Source: JAHEAO01 sp041633555
Lineage (GTDB): Bacteria; Pseudomonadota; Alphaproteobacteria; Rhodobacterales; Rhodobacteraceae
DNA length: 7,901 bases
Direction: 5' to 3'
NCBI GenBank assembly: GCA_041633555.1
Contig: JBFKFZ010000102.1
Coordinates: forward strand, 1 to 7,901
The position numbers and the translations under genes are program-made. Within the stretch, counting starts at the first letter, position 1. Each line of letters starts with the position of its first letter. The notes below the pieces were generated by a model. That model was not told where the DNA came from. It was given only the letters and a program-made list of their open reading frames with translations, and searched no databases. Of the stretch, positions 4,919 to 7,901 are shown piece after piece.

Positions 4919-5818
4919 TCACTGGGCCAGGCGGTATTCGACGAATTCGGTGCGCTGGAAGGATTTGAAATTGTCGTCCGAGATCATGGTGATGCGGATG
5001 AAACCGGCAGCGTCGCGCCAGATGGCGATGCCTTCGAGGTTGTCATGGGTGCCGGTCGCGGTCTCGAGCAGGGTTTCCTCGCCGGTCGCGCCATCGGGGC
5101 CGAAGATGAAGCGCCGCACCCGGCTTTGAAAGCCGAAGATGCCGTTCAGGTGGCGTTCGAGCAGATAGAACTTGCCGTCCGGGCCGAAATCGCCGCCGAC
5201 CGGCAGGTAGGGCGGCCGACGCGGGACCGAGAACGGCTGGTCCCATTTTCCGGCCCTGTAGCGGTAGACCGGGAACGGGCGTGAGATCTGCCCCGACCGC
5301 TCGGGCAGGGTGTAGAGGGTTCCGTCGCTATCGATCGCGAGGGTTTCCAGAGAGGAGTTATTCTGCAGCTTCTCGAATTCCCGCGGTCGTTCGATCCGGA
5401 CTGCGGCCGAGGTCATTTCGGGATACATCGCCAGCCGGTGATAGCCCTCGAACGAGACGTAGATCGTGCCATCCTCGGCCACGGCGAGGTCCTCGGCATC
5501 GTTGTAGATGCCGGCCACATCCTCGCCGGTCGAGATCCGAAGGAGCGCGCTTTTATAGTTCGAGACTGCGGTGATCGTTCCGGTGTCCGGCGCGCGCTCC
5601 AGCTGGCCGGTCACCATGAGCCCGTCATCGCTGACCGCCCAGAAGTCGCGGCCGTTGGCGGCCAGTTCAAGGCCCGAGAAGCCGCCGAAATCCAGCTCAT
5701 CCTCGATCCAGCGGTAGCTGCCGAGATATTCCGCGCCGGTCGTTGTACCCTGAGAGGATCCGAGGCTTGCCAGCCCCAGCCCCGCCGCGGTCAGCGCGAC
5801 GAGAGAACTGGTGCGCAT
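4919..5818 (-). CDS. Exported esterase-like protein of the phytase-like family
   Basis: The 299-aa product fits the Phytase-like (esterase-like activity of phytase) beta-propeller family. A short N-terminal signal (MRTSS followed by hydrophobic LVALTAAGLGLASL) suggests export to the periplasm. Propeller-type repeats with D-G turns follow: GGFSGLELAANGRDFWAVSDDG (45-66), AEDLAVAEDGTIYVSFEG (108-125), LETLAIDSDGTLYTLPE (158-173), GGDFGPDGKFYLLERH (208-223) and NLEGIAIWRDAAGFIRITMISDDNF (260-284). The acidic clusters in these turns are candidate metal-binding sites. True phytase activity is not established for this family, so the substrate remains unknown. The start overlaps the 3' end of mepA by 28 nt and has no strong Shine-Dalgarno, which suggests translational coupling. 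Confidence 0.82.
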   Translation of the reverse strand: MRTSSLVALTAAGLGLASLGSSQGTTTGAEYLGSYRWIEDELDFGGFSGLELAANGRDFWAVSDDGLMVTGQLERAPDTGTITAVSNYKSALLRISTGEDVAGIYNDAEDLAVAEDGTIYVSFEGYHRLAMYPEMTSAAVRIERPREFEKLQNNSSLETLAIDSDGTLYTLPERSGQISRPFPVYRYRAGKWDQPFSVPRRPPYLPVGGDFGPDGKFYLLERHLNGIFGFQSRVRRFIFGPDGATGEETLLETATGTHDNLEGIAIWRDAAGFIRITMISDDNFKSFQRTEFVEYRLAQ

Positions 5819-6651
5819 TGTTCGGGCAGATCGGCCATCACCAGTTCGCGACGCGGTTTCGGCTTGGGGGCGTTGGGGTCGGGCGGTGGCGGGTTCAGGA
5901 TGTTGTTGACCCAGTCGACCGCGTCATTGCAGCCGTCGCCCGCCGGGGGCGGTGCCTGGTCGGTGCAGCCTCGCGCGCCGCGCGGGCAGGCCAGGCGGAC
6001 ATGGAAATGGTAGTGATGCCCCCACCACGGCCGGATCTTGCGCAGCCAGCTGCGGTCGCCCTTCTCGTCCCGGCACATCTGCACCTTGGCGCCGGGAAAG
6101 ACGAAAATCCGGGCTACGGCCTTATCCTTGGCGGCGGCCTTGAGGATCTCGTGATGCGCCCTTGTCCAGCTGTCGTTGACATAGGCGCCGCTGGCCCGCT
6201 GCATCGATATCGAGGACAGGTTCTCGCGTTCGTTGGCCGACAGGTTCAGCCGGTTCGGCGGTAGCATCCAGATATCGGCATCGAGACCGATCTGGTGGCT
6301 GGCATGGCCGCTCAGCATCGGGCCGCCGCGCGGCTGCGACAGGTCGCCGACATAAAGGCCGTTCCAGCCGGGCTGGCGGGCGGCGAACTTGCTGAGCCGC
6401 TCGACGAAGGCGACAAGCTCAGGATGGCCCCAGTTGCGGTTGCGGCTGAGCCGCATCGCCTGCCAGGTCGGCCCGGTTTCGGGCAACTGGACGGCCCCGG
6501 CGACGCAGCCCTTGGAGTAACTGCCGAAGGGGGCTGACTTGTGCGGCGAGGCGTCCCGCATCTTGCCGAATAGCTGCTTGGCCGGCGTTTCGGCGGCGGC
6601 CGGTGCGGCAAGGCAAAGCGTCAGGAGGAGGGTGAGGGTGTATCTGACCAT
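5791..6651 (-). CDS. mepA: Penicillin-insensitive murein DD-endopeptidase MepA
   Basis: The 286-aa product is a periplasmic zinc endopeptidase (M74/LAS group) that cuts D-alanyl-meso-DAP cross-links in peptidoglycan. A signal peptide (1-20, MVRYTLTLLLTLCLAAPAAA) with a predicted A-A-A cleavage site is present. GHASHQIGLDADIW (115-128) carries the metal ligands His and Asp (H116, H119, D124/D126). GHHYHFHVRL (211-220) carries the H-x-H catalytic and metal motif. Six mature cysteines (C49, C193, C222, C229, C241, C279) match the spacing of the three disulfides of E. coli MepA, which has 274 residues. A proline-rich stretch (255-267) near the C-terminus is extra. The gene starts 31 nt inside the end of the MFS gene and overlaps the phytase-like gene by 28 nt, so it is the middle member of a coupled operon. 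Confidence 0.95.
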   Translation of the reverse strand: MVRYTLTLLLTLCLAAPAAAETPAKQLFGKMRDASPHKSAPFGSYSKGCVAGAVQLPETGPTWQAMRLSRNRNWGHPELVAFVERLSKFAARQPGWNGLYVGDLSQPRGGPMLSGHASHQIGLDADIWMLPPNRLNLSANERENLSSISMQRASGAYVNDSWTRAHHEILKAAAKDKAVARIFVFPGAKVQMCRDEKGDRSWLRKIRPWWGHHYHFHVRLACPRGARGCTDQAPPPAGDGCNDAVDWVNNILNPPPPDPNAPKPKPRRELVMADLPEQCAPVLSSR

Positions 6652-7901
6652 GTTTCTGCTCGGTTTAGGTCGGGTTGGACCCAGAATAGCAGGAATAGGC
6701 CAGCGAGAAAAAGGGCAATCAGCGGGGTTACGCCCAGTTGCTGACTGCCGGTAATGTAAGTCATTGTCCCGATTGAAACCGGTGCGATGAAAGATGAGGC
6801 CTTGCCGGCCAGAGCATAAAGCCCGAAGGCCTCGGTCATCCGGCTCGGATCGGCCTGCCGGACCATCATCGTCCGACTTGCCGATTGCAGCGCGCCGCCC
6901 GCCCCGCCGATCGCTGCCCCGATGATGTAGAAGGCGATATCGGGCAGTCTGGATGTCGGCTCCACCGCGACGCCCAGAACGGTCTCGCGCGATATGAAGA
7001 TGATCGAGACCGCGACAAGCGTGAGGATCAGGACAGTCACCAGGATCACCGGTTTGGGGCCAAAGGCACTGTCGGCGCGCCCGCCCAGCCAGGCGAAGAT
7101 CGCGCCGGTGATGATCGCAAGGATTCCGAATGTGCCGGTATCGACGACGCTCCAGTCCAGAACGCCGGCGGCATAGATGCCCCCGAAGACGTACATTCCG
7201 CTCAGCGCATCGCGATAGAGCATCGAGGACCCGAGATAGGCAAAGAGACTGCGCGACCGCGGCAGAGCCCGGATGGTGCGCGCCAGTCCCTGCAGCGCCT
7301 GCCGCGTCGCGCCCGGCTGTGGCTTGGAGGGCTTGGGTTCGCGCACGTAACGGAAGAACGGAATCATGAAGATCGCGAACCAGATGGCGGTCAGCGGTCC
7401 GACGAAGCGCGTCCCCTCGCGGTTTTCCGCGTCCAGTCCGAATAACGGATCAATGCCGATCAGCGTCTTGCCGGTGGCGCCGCTCTCGGCAAAGAAGACC
7501 AGCATCGTGACCAACGCGAAGAGCCCGCCGACATATCCGAAGGCCCAGCCATTGCCAGAGATTCGACCGATCTCGGCGCGGCTGCCAAGGTCGGGCAGCA
7601 TCGAGTTGGTGAAGATCGTCGCGAACTCCATGCCGATTAGGCCGACCGCGAAGAAGACCAGCGTCAGCAGCAGGTTGAAGTCATTTGGTGCGGCCCACCA
7701 GAGGCCGGAAGCGCCGACGACATAAAGGACCGAGAATCCCCAGATCCAGTGCAGCCGGTTGCCGGATGTGTCCGCGAGCGCCCCCAGAACCGGTGCCGCA
7801 ACCGCGATGATGACGCCCGCGGCACCGATGCCGAAACCCCAGGCGGTCTGCGCGGCTGATCCGTCGCCCAGTACCTCTTTGACGTAAGGACCAAAGATGA
7901 A
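6621..7901 (-). CDS. MFS transporter, UMF1/Atg22-like family (5' end outside window)
   Basis: The frame is open to the right edge of the window and yields 426 residues without a start codon. The family is usually about 450-470 aa, so roughly 30 N-terminal residues are missing. The visible start FIFGPYVKEVLGD lies at the end of transmembrane helix 1. Further family features are APVLGALADTSGNR (loop 2-3, the MFS motif A equivalent), MEFATIFTNSMLPDLGSRAEIGRISGNGWAFGYVGG, and the six C-terminal helices with RADSAFGPKP and QSASRTMMVRQADPSRMTEAFGLYALAGKASS, a strongly conserved UMF1 block. The protein sits in the inner membrane. Substrates of bacterial UMF1 members are mostly unknown. It overlaps mepA by 31 nt, which points to co-translation and perhaps a cell-wall-related role (inference). 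An internal ATG at 7631 is not the start. Confidence 0.9.
   Translation of the reverse strand, partial: FIFGPYVKEVLGDGSAAQTAWGFGIGAAGVIIAVAAPVLGALADTSGNRLHWIWGFSVLYVVGASGLWWAAPNDFNLLLTLVFFAVGLIGMEFATIFTNSMLPDLGSRAEIGRISGNGWAFGYVGGLFALVTMLVFFAESGATGKTLIGIDPLFGLDAENREGTRFVGPLTAIWFAIFMIPFFRYVREPKPSKPQPGATRQALQGLARTIRALPRSRSLFAYLGSSMLYRDALSGMYVFGGIYAAGVLDWSVVDTGTFGILAIITGAIFAWLGGRADSAFGPKPVILVTVLILTLVAVSIIFISRETVLGVAVEPTSRLPDIAFYIIGAAIGGAGGALQSASRTMMVRQADPSRMTEAFGLYALAGKASSFIAPVSIGTMTYITGSQQLGVTPLIALFLAGLFLLFWVQPDLNRAETWSDTPSPSS

Noticed and set aside
4742..6264. Several + strand ORFs of 136-191 codons
   Set aside because: All are antisense to the phytase-like gene and mepA, which carry clear motifs and signal peptides.

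Overview
The window looks like chromosomal DNA of an alphaproteobacterium, most likely a Rhodobacterales/Rhodobacteraceae member. That placement is inferred from the GC-rich coding style, the IbpA-like Hsp20, and the set of a UMF1-type transporter, MepA, a phytase-like esterase, YhhQ and ArfB. No rRNA or other taxonomic marker is present.

Left part (1-1040, + strand). The window opens inside a trypsin-like serine protease, of which only the C-terminal part with the catalytic-serine motif is visible. Next comes a class A small heat-shock protein (Hsp20/IbpA type). Its upstream region is the most interesting sequence here: a good RpoH-type heat-shock promoter (367-395) is followed by a leader of about 85 nt. 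The last hairpin of that leader pairs a U(U/C)GCU-type motif with the Shine-Dalgarno sequence through a G-G mismatch and also masks the start codon, which is the hallmark of a ROSE-type RNA thermometer. The gene ends at a strong intrinsic terminator.

Middle part (1041-2920). This is a patchy accessory stretch, visibly less GC-rich in places. It holds a small cupin-domain protein, about 400 bp without a recognisable gene but with a perfect 10-bp inverted repeat, and a decayed IS30-family transposase. The transposase has a frameshift near its N-terminus and loses all of its catalytic domain after about 2745. A thioredoxin-fold redoxin (AhpC/TSA-like, CPRC motif) follows on the + strand, with an unclear start close to the IS junction.

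Right part (3493-7901, - strand). arfB (ribosome-rescue peptidyl-tRNA hydrolase) converges on the redoxin gene. Upstream of arfB are a terminator-like hairpin with a GNRA loop and a tiny rare-codon ORF behind a near-perfect Shine-Dalgarno sequence. yhhQ (queuosine-precursor transporter) comes next. Then, reading right to left, there is a tightly packed set of UMF1-family MFS transporter (5' end beyond the window), mepA (murein endopeptidase) and a secreted phytase-like esterase. The genes of this set overlap by 31 and 28 nt, which suggests one operon with translational coupling and a possible cell-envelope role.

No tRNA, rRNA or CRISPR array was seen. The best candidates for a second look are the thermometer-controlled hsp20 leader, the leader-ORF/terminator arrangement upstream of arfB, and the transporter-mepA-esterase operon.
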